Below, piece after piece: positions 16,175 to 23,916 of a stretch of DNA of 49,011 nucleotides (the first letter of the stretch is position 1; every line of letters starts with the position of its first letter). Origin of the DNA: JBOHBN01 sp050698355 (GTDB lineage Bacteria > Actinomycetota > Actinomycetes > Streptosporangiales > WHST01); the NCBI GenBank assembly GCA_050698355.1, contig JBOHBN010000203.1, positions 1-49,011 of the forward strand. Reading direction: 5' to 3'. The translations under genes and the position numbers were made by a program. Below the pieces are notes generated by a model that saw only the letters and a program-made list of their open reading frames with translations, made no database searches and was not told the origin of the DNA.

Positions 16175-17500
16175 ATGAGACCGTTCTGGGGTCGTCAGCT
16201 GACGGAATATCCTGTAGCTCGTCGACGTATCGTTCTCCTCCTGATGGCCGTGCTTGCAACGGTGGTGGCCAGCTTCGAGGGCACCATTTCGCCACTCGTG
16301 CCGGTCCTGCTGGAGGATCTGCACATGTCCTTGACGACGTACGGTGCGATCGCTGCGATCTCCGTCGTCGCGGGGGCGGCTTCCGCAGCACTCGGCGGCC
16401 GGCTGTGCGATATGTGGGGGCGTGTCACGGTGCTGATACCCGCCCTCTTCATCACTGGCATCGGGGACTTCTGCATGCTGCTGGTGACGTCTCCCATCGA
16501 TCTGTTGATCGTGCGCACCTTGCTCTCGTTCGTCGAAGGCTTCGCTGCGGCGACAACGGCGAGCTTGATACGTGACTTCACACCGCGAGTGGGCCGGGCC
16601 ACCGGGTACGGGTTCTGGACATGGGGTCCCGTAGGCGCGAACTTCCTAGCCGCAGCCATCGTTGGCCTGACCCTGCCGATCTTCGGCACCTGGCAATCGC
16701 AGTTCGTTATTTTTGGATGTATCGGCATCGTGGTGAGTGTTGTCATCGCACTGACAATCGCCGACATCTCGCCCGAATTGCGTGCCCAGGTCATACAAGG
16801 GACGCAGAAGATGAGGGAGTTGCAGGCGGTCGCGGAGGCTCCGGTGCGCTCGAGTGCGCGAGAGTTGCTGCGCTATCCACACATCTGGGCACATATTCTT
16901 GGGGTGACGTCCTGGCTGGTCCTGTACGAGACGCTGACCCTCTACGGACCGACTCTCATCGTCGAGGAGTTCGGTGTCAACGCGGCCACCGCATCGAGCA
17001 TCTTCGCCGTCTTCTGGGTCCTCAACGTCGCGACGCTGGTTATCGCGGGTGTGCTGTCCGACCGGCTGCAGCTGCGCAAACCTGTGTCCTGTATCGGTGC
17101 CCTCGGAACGGCGGCCATCTGCATCTACTTCATCACACTCTTCGACCAGAACGTCTCCACCGGGTTGATCATGCTGACTGGAGCGCTGCTCGGTGGACTC
17201 ATGGGCGTGGCGTACGGTCCGTGGATGGCGAACTTCTCCGAGAACGCGGAGGACATCCGCCCGAGCTTGCAGGGAACGGCCTGGGGCGCATGGGGTATGT
17301 CGGTACGGATCATGATCGTGTTGATGCTCGTCATCAGCCCGGTCATCGTGGCGGCGACCGGCGGATGGACGGCGTGGATGATCATCGCCGTCGTGTGTGA
17401 GCTGCTGTACGTTCCGGCCATGTTCTGGTTCAAGGGCCCCTGGCGCCGTTCCGCCCGGGTACCGACCGCAGGGGTACCGACGCACGCACCACAGCCCTAG
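16175..17500 (+). CDS. MFS transporter
   Basis: A 441-residue major facilitator with about 12 membrane segments. The first begins at RRRIVLLLMAVLATVVASFEGTI, and the loop 2-3 signature appears as GGRLCDMWGRVTVL. The transporter may import the acid degraded by the upstream operon or export products; substrate cannot be read from sequence. The ATG at 16175 is preceded by GAGGTGAG. It is 172 bp after the thiolase-like gene with its own palindrome in the gap, so it may have its own promoter. It is the last gene of the catabolic block. Confidence 0.88.
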   Translation: MRPFWGRQLTEYPVARRRIVLLLMAVLATVVASFEGTISPLVPVLLEDLHMSLTTYGAIAAISVVAGAASAALGGRLCDMWGRVTVLIPALFITGIGDFCMLLVTSPIDLLIVRTLLSFVEGFAAATTASLIRDFTPRVGRATGYGFWTWGPVGANFLAAAIVGLTLPIFGTWQSQFVIFGCIGIVVSVVIALTIADISPELRAQVIQGTQKMRELQAVAEAPVRSSARELLRYPHIWAHILGVTSWLVLYETLTLYGPTLIVEEFGVNAATASSIFAVFWVLNVATLVIAGVLSDRLQLRKPVSCIGALGTAAICIYFITLFDQNVSTGLIMLTGALLGGLMGVAYGPWMANFSENAEDIRPSLQGTAWGAWGMSVRIMIVLMLVISPVIVAATGGWTAWMIIAVVCELLYVPAMFWFKGPWRRSARVPTAGVPTHAPQP

Positions 17501-17547
17501 GTGCTCCGACAAGTTGGGTTGAGTAGGAAATCACCGGTGCCTTCGGT

Positions 17548-17633
17548 GTCGATCACGGTAAGTACCCTGGCACCTACTTCCCTCACCGTGCTGGGCATAC
17601 GAACCAGGTCTTGAAGTACTTACCGTGATCGAC
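17548..17633. repeat. Palindromic repeat copy C2 with 18-bp arms
   Basis: Arms 17548-17565 and 17616-17633 are perfect 18-bp inverted repeats (left arm GTCGATCACGGTAAGTAC). Inside are CCTGG (17566-17570) and CCAGG (17604-17608). It shares CTTACCGTGAT (17619-17629) and CCTACTTCCC (17573-17582) with repeat C1. It lies between the convergent MFS and TauE-type genes (17501-17660), where nothing else was recognised. It could work as a bidirectional terminator hairpin. Confidence 0.75.
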
Positions 17634-17660
17634 AAGGGAAGCCGCACGCCACGATTGCGG

Positions 17661-18593
17661 CTACCGCTGTTTCTCCGCACCGACGCGGGAGCGGCGGCGC
17701 TGACGCTCTGTGCGTGCCGTGGCGGGCAACCCGTGCACGCGGCGTACGAGCATCCACCCGACGGTCGCGGCGAGCAGGAGCGCGACGATCGCGCACACCA
17801 GGATGATGTTGCCCGCGCCGAGCATCCGCAGGCCGGACACGCTGAGCACGATGATGAGCAGCCGCCGGACGATGCCACCGGGCAGCCAGCTCGACCCGAG
17901 GGCACCGAGGATCACGCCGGGGATCGCGCCGACGAGTATCGACGCGGTGACGCTGAACTCGAAGTCGCCGAACAGCACGTGCCCCGCGGCAGCCGCGATC
18001 ACGAGCGGTACGGCCTGTACGAGATCGGTGCCGACGAGCTGGCCGGCCTTCAGCGACGGGTACAGCACCAGCAACGCCACGATGATCAACGATCCAGAAC
18101 CAACCGACGTCAGTCCGACCACGAGACCGCCGACGACGCCGATGAGCAGCGTCGGCACCGGCCGTACGGTGATCTGCGGCCGCGCCGCTGCCTTGCCGCG
18201 TACTTGGCGTTCTCGCAGTGCGCTGTACGCCTTCGCCGCGATGCCGCTGGCCGCGAGCAGCAGTGCCACGCCGAGCGCGATGCGCACGCCCTCCTGTACC
18301 TGCTCACCGTGCCCGAACACCCGGATCAGCAGCGCGCCGGCGAACGCCGCCGGCGTCGAGCCGATCACCAGCCACTTGACCAGCTGCAGGTTGACCGTCT
18401 TGCGGCGCAGGTGGACGAGGCCGCCGAACGGTTTCATGAACACCGACGCGACCAGGTCGCTGGACACCGCGGCGAGCGGCTGGATGCCGAACAGCAGCAC
18501 CAGCATCGGCGTCATCAGCGCGCCGCCGCCCATCCCGGTGAGGCCGACGATCGTACCGACGACGAAGCTGCCGAGCGCGAGCGTGACGCTCAT
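17661..18593 (-). CDS. TauE/SafE-family sulfite/sulfonate exporter
   Basis: A 310-residue membrane protein with two related halves, each opening with a glycine-rich helix: VVGTIVGLTGMGGGALMTPML (about 10-30) and GVVGGLVVGLTSVGSGSLIIVALL. This duplicated motif is diagnostic of TauE/SafE exporters, which move small anions such as sulfite or sulfonates. The C-terminus is basic (RTERQRRRSRVGAEKQR). The ATG at 18593 overlaps the stop of the CysC gene in ATGA, so it is translationally coupled to sulfate activation. The partnership suggests export of surplus sulfite or a related oxyanion; this is inferred. Confidence 0.88.
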   Translation of the reverse strand: MSVTLALGSFVVGTIVGLTGMGGGALMTPMLVLLFGIQPLAAVSSDLVASVFMKPFGGLVHLRRKTVNLQLVKWLVIGSTPAAFAGALLIRVFGHGEQVQEGVRIALGVALLLAASGIAAKAYSALRERQVRGKAAARPQITVRPVPTLLIGVVGGLVVGLTSVGSGSLIIVALLVLYPSLKAGQLVGTDLVQAVPLVIAAAAGHVLFGDFEFSVTASILVGAIPGVILGALGSSWLPGGIVRRLLIIVLSVSGLRMLGAGNIILVCAIVALLLAATVGWMLVRRVHGLPATARTERQRRRSRVGAEKQR

Positions 18594-20149
18594 CGGGTGA
18601 TCGCTCCCGCGTTGTCAGTGTCTGGTTCAGCCATAGCTCCATCAGACACTGACAACTCGCTGGAGGCGCGCAGCCAGCCGTGCGCCTCCAGGTAGCCGAT
18701 GATCGTACGAACCGACTCCTCGATGGGCAGCTCGCCTGTGTCGATGGTGACCTCGGCGTTCACCGGTGTCTCGTACGGGTCGCTGATACCGGTGAACTCC
18801 TGGATCAGGCCCGCGCGTGCCTTGGCGTACAGGCCCTTGCGGTCGCGCTGCTCGCACACCTCCAACGGCGTCGCGACGTGCACGAGTACGAACCCGGCAC
18901 CGTACGCGGTGACCATCGCGCGCACGGCGTCGCGGGTCGCGGCGTACGGGGCGATCGGCGCGCAGACCGCCAGGCCGCCGTGCCGCGCGACCTCGGCGGC
19001 GACGTAGCCGATACGCAGGATGTTGCGGTCCCGGTCCTCGCGGGAGAAGCCGAGCCCCGCGGAGAGCATGCGGCGCACGACGTCGCCGTCCAGCAGGGTC
19101 ACGGTACGGTCCGCCCGCTCAGCGAGCGCGTCGTGCAACGCCCGCGCGATCGTCGACTTGCCGGAGCCGGACAGACCGGTGAAGAAGATCGCGCAGCCCC
19201 GCTCGGGAAGCGGTGGTCGCGCGCGACGCAGCTCGGCCGCCACACCACGCGGGGTGAACCACTCCGGCAGCGGCCGGCCCGCGGCGAGCAGTTCGTCCAC
19301 GTCGGCGTCGGAGAGGCCCGTACGCCCGTCTGCGACCTCGGTACGAGGCCGCCAGCACGCGGCGACCTCGTCGTACGCCATCGGTTCCGGCGCGATGACC
19401 GGGATCGGCGCGGCGTCGCCCACCTCGGCGGTGCCGAGGAGCGCGGTGGCGCCGTACGCACGCGCCACGCAGCCGGTGAGGAGCGCGTCATCCGCGGGGT
19501 CATCGCGGGCGGCGAGGCGTACCGCGACGACGACCGCGTCGGGAAGCTCGTCGCGAGCGGCGAGCGCCAGCCGGACCAGCGACTCCGGCGGCAACGCGCG
19601 GTCTCCGGCCGTCGGTACGAGTAGCAGCGGCCGCGCGTCCCGCGACTCGCACGCGCGGCTGAGGGCGGCGAGCAGGTCGCGGTGCGACGGGTGGTCCACG
19701 AGCATCGCGACCGCGGGCCGGCCGGCGAGCTCGGCGCGTACGTCCGCGGGTGTCCGGTGGAACCGGGCGAACACGCCGGTGACCGCCGACTGCAGCGGGC
19801 GTACGGGCCCGGCGAGGCGCCCGACCTCGCCCTCGGCCCACTGGTCGCGGACCTCCAACTGCGCGATCGGAGCGCCCTCCTGGTCTTCGACGATCACGTG
19901 GTCGCCGACGCCGGCCTGCAAGGTGGTGGCCGGGGCGGCGTCGAAGGTGACCGGCACCGGCCACGGCGTTCCGTCGGCCAGCCGACCGGTCGCGCGCACG
20001 GCGTCCACGTCGGCCCGGTCCAGGAAGCCTGGGAGGGGCGTGAATGCGTCCGCAAGCATCAGCTCGGTATCGGCGAGCGTGCGCGGCGCCGGGGCGTAGC
20101 GGTGCTCCGGTGTCGCTGCCTCGCCTGGCTCCTGCGCCGGTCGCATCAT
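18590..20149 (-). CDS. cysC: Adenylyl-sulfate kinase with degenerate ATP-sulfurylase-like N-terminus
   Basis: A 519-residue protein. The C-terminal third is a complete APS kinase, which phosphorylates adenosine 5'-phosphosulfate to PAPS. It has the Walker A motif FFTGLSGSGKST, DGDVVRRML, GFSREDRDRNILRIGYVA and the substrate motif LIQEFTGISDPYE. The N-terminal part (about 30-320) follows an ATP sulfurylase layout (LADAFTPLPGFLDRADVDAV; later AYDEVAACW) but lacks the catalytic QxRNP and HxGH motifs, so it is probably structural or regulatory. The start is one of two adjacent ATGs (20149 or 20146) after AGGGGAG. Residues 499-513, beyond the normal end of the kinase, are encoded by a palindromic repeat. 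It overlaps the exporter start by 4 bp. Confidence 0.88.
   Translation of the reverse strand: MMRPAQEPGEAATPEHRYAPAPRTLADTELMLADAFTPLPGFLDRADVDAVRATGRLADGTPWPVPVTFDAAPATTLQAGVGDHVIVEDQEGAPIAQLEVRDQWAEGEVGRLAGPVRPLQSAVTGVFARFHRTPADVRAELAGRPAVAMLVDHPSHRDLLAALSRACESRDARPLLLVPTAGDRALPPESLVRLALAARDELPDAVVVAVRLAARDDPADDALLTGCVARAYGATALLGTAEVGDAAPIPVIAPEPMAYDEVAACWRPRTEVADGRTGLSDADVDELLAAGRPLPEWFTPRGVAAELRRARPPLPERGCAIFFTGLSGSGKSTIARALHDALAERADRTVTLLDGDVVRRMLSAGLGFSREDRDRNILRIGYVAAEVARHGGLAVCAPIAPYAATRDAVRAMVTAYGAGFVLVHVATPLEVCEQRDRKGLYAKARAGLIQEFTGISDPYETPVNAEVTIDTGELPIEESVRTIIGYLEAHGWLRASSELSVSDGAMAEPDTDNAGAITR
18611..18656 (-). repeat. In-frame palindromic element, copy 1 (CysC tail)
   Basis: Perfect 14-bp terminal arms GTTGTCAGTGTCTG (18611-18624) and their complement (18643-18656), with an imperfectly palindromic centre. 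The 44-bp core (18612-18655) matches the copies at 29421, 36221 and 40359. Read in the CysC frame it gives LSVSDGAMAEPDTDN, lying between the end of the APS kinase fold and the ATGA coupling to the exporter gene. Confidence 0.9.
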
Positions 20150-20275
20150 CTCCCCTGCGTGTCTCGGGTTGGTTGCGTCTGTGGGTTGCTTCTCGCACGG
20201 ACCCTTGCCAGCGTACGGTGTGTGACCTGGCGGGGCGGGGCCGTACCCGACTCTCGTGCCGCTCGAAAGGAAGCC

Positions 20276-21118
20276 GTGCCAACCGTAGCCGTTCTCGTCC
20301 CGGCGATCTGCATCGCGCTCGTCCTGGCGATCGGGGCACTCGCCGGCCGCCCGCGTTCCGCCGCGCGCCCCCGCGCGACGAGCCGCATCCGCCTCGGCGA
20401 GATGCGCGCCGCGATGGGCAGGGCGATCCGGCCGTTCGGTGCGTTCGTGATCCTCGTCGCCGCCGTGCTCACGCTGGTGACCGGGGTGCTGTGGGCGATC
20501 GGGCTCGGCGTGCGCCAGCTCGGCTCGGTCGACGCGTTGCTCTTCGACTGGCTCCAAGCCGGGCGCGGCGGTCCGTTCAGCGCGCTCGCCCCCATCGGCG
20601 ACACGTACGCCTGCCTGATCGCCGGTGCCGTCGTCGCGATCGTGTACGCGCTCCTTGCCCAGCGGCGCCGGTGGGCCGGCGCGGTGGCGATCGCGGCCGC
20701 GCTCGTGCTGCAGCACTACCTGCACGTGGTGCTGGCCGCGGTTGTCGACCGTGCCCCGCCGCAGGGCAGCACCGGGACGTACCCGGCGGCCGGTGCGGCG
20801 CGCGCCGTCGTCGTCTACGGCACGTGCGCCTTCGCCCTGCTACGGCTGTTGCCCCTGTCCCGCCGGCGCGCGGCCGTGCTGGGGACGCTCGTCGCGCTGG
20901 TCGCCTTCATCGCGGGCTGGTCGCAGTTCGCCACCCGGCTGCAGTGGGGGACCGATGTGCTGGCCGGCTGGCTCGCCGGCGTGCTGCTGCTCCTCGGCCT
21001 GCTGTACGCGTCGTCAGGCATCGTCACCGGCCGCCGCGTACCGGGACGTAGCGGCAGGAGGCGCTCCGGCGGCCGTCGGGCCGAACACGCCGAGACCGGC
21101 AGCGCCCCCGTCCCGTAG
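20276..21118 (+). CDS. PAP2-like integral membrane protein lacking catalytic histidines
   Basis: A 280-residue protein with about six membrane segments and the layout of a PAP2-family lipid phosphatase: a pre-catalytic loop (VVDRAPPQGSTGTYPAAGAARA) and a C-terminal TRLQWGTDVLAGWLAG. In active enzymes these positions hold KxxxxxxRP, PSGH and SRxxxxxHxxxD. Here PSGH is replaced by YPAAGA and the last histidine by tryptophan, so phosphatase activity is doubtful. The GTG at 20276 follows AAAGGAAG. The gene is divergent from cysC across 126 bp, which show no clear promoter. The function may be structural, or the protein may bind undecaprenyl or lipid phosphates. Confidence 0.78.
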   Translation: MPTVAVLVPAICIALVLAIGALAGRPRSAARPRATSRIRLGEMRAAMGRAIRPFGAFVILVAAVLTLVTGVLWAIGLGVRQLGSVDALLFDWLQAGRGGPFSALAPIGDTYACLIAGAVVAIVYALLAQRRRWAGAVAIAAALVLQHYLHVVLAAVVDRAPPQGSTGTYPAAGAARAVVVYGTCAFALLRLLPLSRRRAAVLGTLVALVAFIAGWSQFATRLQWGTDVLAGWLAGVLLLLGLLYASSGIVTGRRVPGRSGRRRSGGRRAEHAETGSAPVP

Positions 21119-21167
21119 CGGTTGCGCGGGGCCGGCGCCGTCCGGGTACCCGACCCCCACACCCGAG

Positions 21168-21566
21168 CTACCGGTCAGTGCCGTGCAGCGGGTTGCGCTC
21201 CTCGCCCCGCCGGTGGAAGAACGCGCTGAACGCACCGGCCATGCCGGCCACCACGGCGATCGCGTACGCGTCGATGAGCACGGCCACGACCTGCCCCAAC
21301 CCGGTGACCGGGTTCGGCAGCGACGACGAGATCGTGGTCAGCTGCGACGACGTCCAGAACACCGCGTCACCGAAGCTGTGCAGCCCTGTCGACGGTGCGT
21401 CCCGCTCGGCAAGGAACATGACGACGCTACCCGCCGCGTCGACCAGTAGCGTGACGACCAGCGCGGTCCACAGCCGGTTACGCAGGTGCAGGTGTGTCGG
21501 GCTGGTGGCTCGCACAACGTCCCACACCTCTTGGGTCAGCCGCCTGCCATTGCGATTCGACATCAT
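21168..21566 (-). CDS. Small two-helix channel-like membrane protein
   Basis: A 132-residue protein with two membrane helices (LWTALVVTLLVDAAGSVVMFLAE, and GQVVAVLIDAYAIAVVAGMAGAFSAFF) around a re-entrant segment, FGDAVFWTSSQLTTISSSLPNP. This is the pore layout of 2TM potassium channels, where FWWALVTLTTVGYGD would be expected. The TVGYG selectivity filter is missing, so it may be a non-selective or non-conducting relative. It starts at one of two adjacent ATGs (21566 or 21563). It is convergent with the PAP2-like gene (49 bp). Confidence 0.7.
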   Translation of the reverse strand: MMSNRNGRRLTQEVWDVVRATSPTHLHLRNRLWTALVVTLLVDAAGSVVMFLAERDAPSTGLHSFGDAVFWTSSQLTTISSSLPNPVTGLGQVVAVLIDAYAIAVVAGMAGAFSAFFHRRGEERNPLHGTDR

Positions 21567-21636
21567 GACGGACCAGTCTGCGACGTCGGCTTCATCCAGA
21601 CGCGGCGAGATCCGCCTCCATGAGTAGCACTTCGTT

Positions 21637-22788
21637 CTAAACGATGCTGGCGTCGACGGTGCGGGTGAGCAGGCCGGTGAGGCCGACGATGCCGGCGCGG
21701 CCGGCGAGCGCGCTGGGCGCGATGGTGAGCGTACGGGAGGCGAGCGGCAGCACCCGCTGGTAGACGCGCTCGCGCACGCCGGCCATCAGCTGGTCGCGCG
21801 TCTCGGCCTCGGCGAACTGCCCGCCGAGCACGACGACGTCGGGGTTGACGAGGCCGACCGCCGTGGCGATCGCGTCGCCGATCCGCCGCCCAGCCTGCCG
21901 GGTGAGGCCGATCGCGACCGGGTCCCCGCTTCGCACGAGGGCGGTGACGTCCTCGACGTCGTGCACGTCGTAGCCCTCGGCGCGCAGGTCCCGCGCGATC
22001 GCCCAGCCGCCCGCGTACGCCTCCACGCAGCCGACGTTGCCGCACTGGCAGCGCGGCGCCCCGTCGGCGACGAGGCCGTCGACGGCGGAGACGAGGGTGT
22101 GGCCGACGTCGCCCGCCGCTCCCTGCGCGCCGCGCACCAGCTCGCCGTGGAAGACGATCGCTCCGCCGACACCCGTACCGGCCTTCACCATGAACAGCAT
22201 CGGCGAGCCCGGGTACGTCTCGAGGTACTCCCCGTACGCCATCGCGTTCACGTCGTTGTCGACGAGAACCGAGCAGTCGAAGTCTGCGAAGGCGCCCGGC
22301 ACGTCGTGGTCGTCCCAACCGGTCATGATCGGTGGGCTGATCGGCCGCCCGGTAGCGAACTCGACGGGGCCGGGGACGCTGATGCCGACGCCGACGACGT
22401 CGCCGCGCTCGTGGCCGCCCCGGGCGAGCAGCTCGTCGAAGCGGGACCGCACGGCGCCGAGCACGACGTCCGGCCCGTTCTGCACGTCCAGCCGCTCGTG
22501 TACGTCGTCGTGGATGTCGCCCGCCAGGTCGGCGAGCCCGGCGCGGAACCCCGAGCCGCCGATGTCCGCGGCCAGCAGGAGGCCGCCGCGCGGGTTGAGC
22601 GCGAACACCTCCGCGGGGCGCCCGCCGGTGGACGCCGCCGTGCCCAGCGAGACAAGCACGCCGCGGCCGATCAGCGCGTCCAACCGCTCGGTGACCGCGC
22701 TGCGCGAGGTCCTCAACGCTGTCGCGAGCTGACCCTTCGAGGCAGTGCCGCGCTGGCGCAGCAGCCGGAGGAGTCCCTCGTCGCTCAC
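21637..22788 (-). CDS. ROK-family transcriptional regulator
   Basis: A 383-residue ROK repressor. The N-terminal winged helix (about 1-65: GTASKGQLATALRTSRSAVTERLDALIGRGVL) is followed by an ASKHA sugar-binding fold with ADIGGSGFRAGLADL (phosphate-1 loop), VGVGISVPGPV, VDNDVNAMAYGE, and the zinc motif CQCGNVGCVEAYAGG that marks the family. It probably senses the sugar handled by the divergent ABC/epimerase/kinase operon. The promoter gap (22789-22896) contains an 18-bp near-palindrome that is a good operator candidate. Confidence 0.92.
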   Translation of the reverse strand: MSDEGLLRLLRQRGTASKGQLATALRTSRSAVTERLDALIGRGVLVSLGTAASTGGRPAEVFALNPRGGLLLAADIGGSGFRAGLADLAGDIHDDVHERLDVQNGPDVVLGAVRSRFDELLARGGHERGDVVGVGISVPGPVEFATGRPISPPIMTGWDDHDVPGAFADFDCSVLVDNDVNAMAYGEYLETYPGSPMLFMVKAGTGVGGAIVFHGELVRGAQGAAGDVGHTLVSAVDGLVADGAPRCQCGNVGCVEAYAGGWAIARDLRAEGYDVHDVEDVTALVRSGDPVAIGLTRQAGRRIGDAIATAVGLVNPDVVVLGGQFAEAETRDQLMAGVRERVYQRVLPLASRTLTIAPSALAGRAGIVGLTGLLTRTVDASIV

Positions 22789-22814
22789 ACGACCTCCCTA
22801 GTTATGGCTCAAGA

Positions 22815-22832
22815 AGTCATAAGCTTACGACT
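22815..22832. promoter_or_regulatory. Putative ROK operator between divergent genes
   Basis: AGTCATAAGCTTACGACT is palindromic at 16 of 18 positions, centred on AAGCTT. It lies in the 108-bp region between the ROK gene and the sugar-binding protein gene, an AT-rich island in GC-rich surroundings. Its position suits simultaneous control of both directions. Confidence 0.6.
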
Positions 22833-22896
22833 CTTGTGTCGAATACAGGAAGATGTAACTATGAGCCGAATCAAATAGGGGTGAACGGAGGCGACC

Positions 22897-23916
22897 ATGA
22901 GGCGGTCGTGGCTGCTGGCCGGCGTGCTGGCAGGGGGCCTGGTCCTCGCCGCGTGCGGAGGCGGCGGCAGCGGGTCCGGCGGTTCCGGTGGGGGCGGTGA
23001 GGTACGCGTCGCGGCGGTGATCAAGGGCCTGGACAACCCCTTCTTCGCGGCGATGCAGAAGGGCATCACCGCGTCGGCGAAGCAGCACGGCGTGGACGCG
23101 ACCATCCAGGCCGCCAACGACATCACCGACACGACCGGGCAGGCCGACAAGCTGAACGCGCTCGCGCAGCAGGACTTCGACTGCTACATCGTCAACCCGA
23201 TCAGCGGGTCGAACCTGGTGAGCCCGCTCGCGCGCGTGGCCGCCAAGCACAAGCCGATCGTCAACATCGACCTGCCGCTGGACGAGAAGGCGGCCGAGGC
23301 GGCCGACGTCGAGCCGGTCACCTACGTCGGCACCGACAACGAGCACCAGGCGGGGATCGCCGGCAAGCAGATGGTGCAGCTGTTGAAGCCGCACGCGAAG
23401 GTCGCGCGGATCGGCGGGATCGCCGGTGACGTCACGAGCCAGCAGCGCCTCGAGGGCTTCGCCCACGCGGTCGAGGGCGAGCTCGACATCGTCCAGACCA
23501 CGAACGCCGACTGGGTGCGCGAGAATGCGTACACGGCGGCGAAGACGATCCTTCGCGCGCACCCTGACCTGTCCGGCTTCTTCGTCGCCAACGACGACAT
23601 GGGGCTCGGCGTCGTACGCGCCGTCCAGCAGGCCGGCAAGGCTGACCAGGTACGTGTAATCAGCGGCGACGGCATCAAGCCCGCGCTGCGGTCGGTGCAG
23701 AAGGGCGAGCTCACCGCGACCGTCTCGCAGTACCCGTACGTGATCGGCAAGATGGGCCTCGAGGCGTGCCTCGCGGCCAACGCCGGCAAGACGATGCCGG
23801 ATGACGTGGACGCCCCGGTCGCGCTGGTGACGAAGCAGAACGTCGCCAAGGCGCGGGAGAACTTCCCCAAGCCGTTCAGCGAATACGACGACCCGTTCGT
23901 CAAGTTGGTGAAATGA
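22897..23916 (+). CDS. Sugar ABC transporter substrate-binding lipoprotein (ribose/fructose type)
   Basis: A 339-residue periplasmic binding protein of the LacI/ribose type. A signal peptide with lipobox LAAC (C20) is followed by a glycine/serine linker, so it is anchored outside the membrane. The binding fold begins VRVAAVIKGLDNPFFAAMQKGITASAKQHGV and continues with TYVGTDNEHQAGIAGKQM and FFVANDDMGLGVVRAVQQAG, all typical. GGAGG lies 7 nt before the ATG. Its stop overlaps the permease start (ATGA). The ligand is probably a pentose or ketohexose, from the enzymes downstream. Confidence 0.93.
   Translation: MRRSWLLAGVLAGGLVLAACGGGGSGSGGSGGGGEVRVAAVIKGLDNPFFAAMQKGITASAKQHGVDATIQAANDITDTTGQADKLNALAQQDFDCYIVNPISGSNLVSPLARVAAKHKPIVNIDLPLDEKAAEAADVEPVTYVGTDNEHQAGIAGKQMVQLLKPHAKVARIGGIAGDVTSQQRLEGFAHAVEGELDIVQTTNADWVRENAYTAAKTILRAHPDLSGFFVANDDMGLGVVRAVQQAGKADQVRVISGDGIKPALRSVQKGELTATVSQYPYVIGKMGLEACLAANAGKTMPDDVDAPVALVTKQNVAKARENFPKPFSEYDDPFVKLVK

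Noticed and set aside
19682..21118. Long plus-strand reading running antisense through cysC into the PAP2-like gene
   Set aside because: Only the part from GTG 20276 has a membrane-protein pattern and ribosome binding site; the first part is the complement of cysC.
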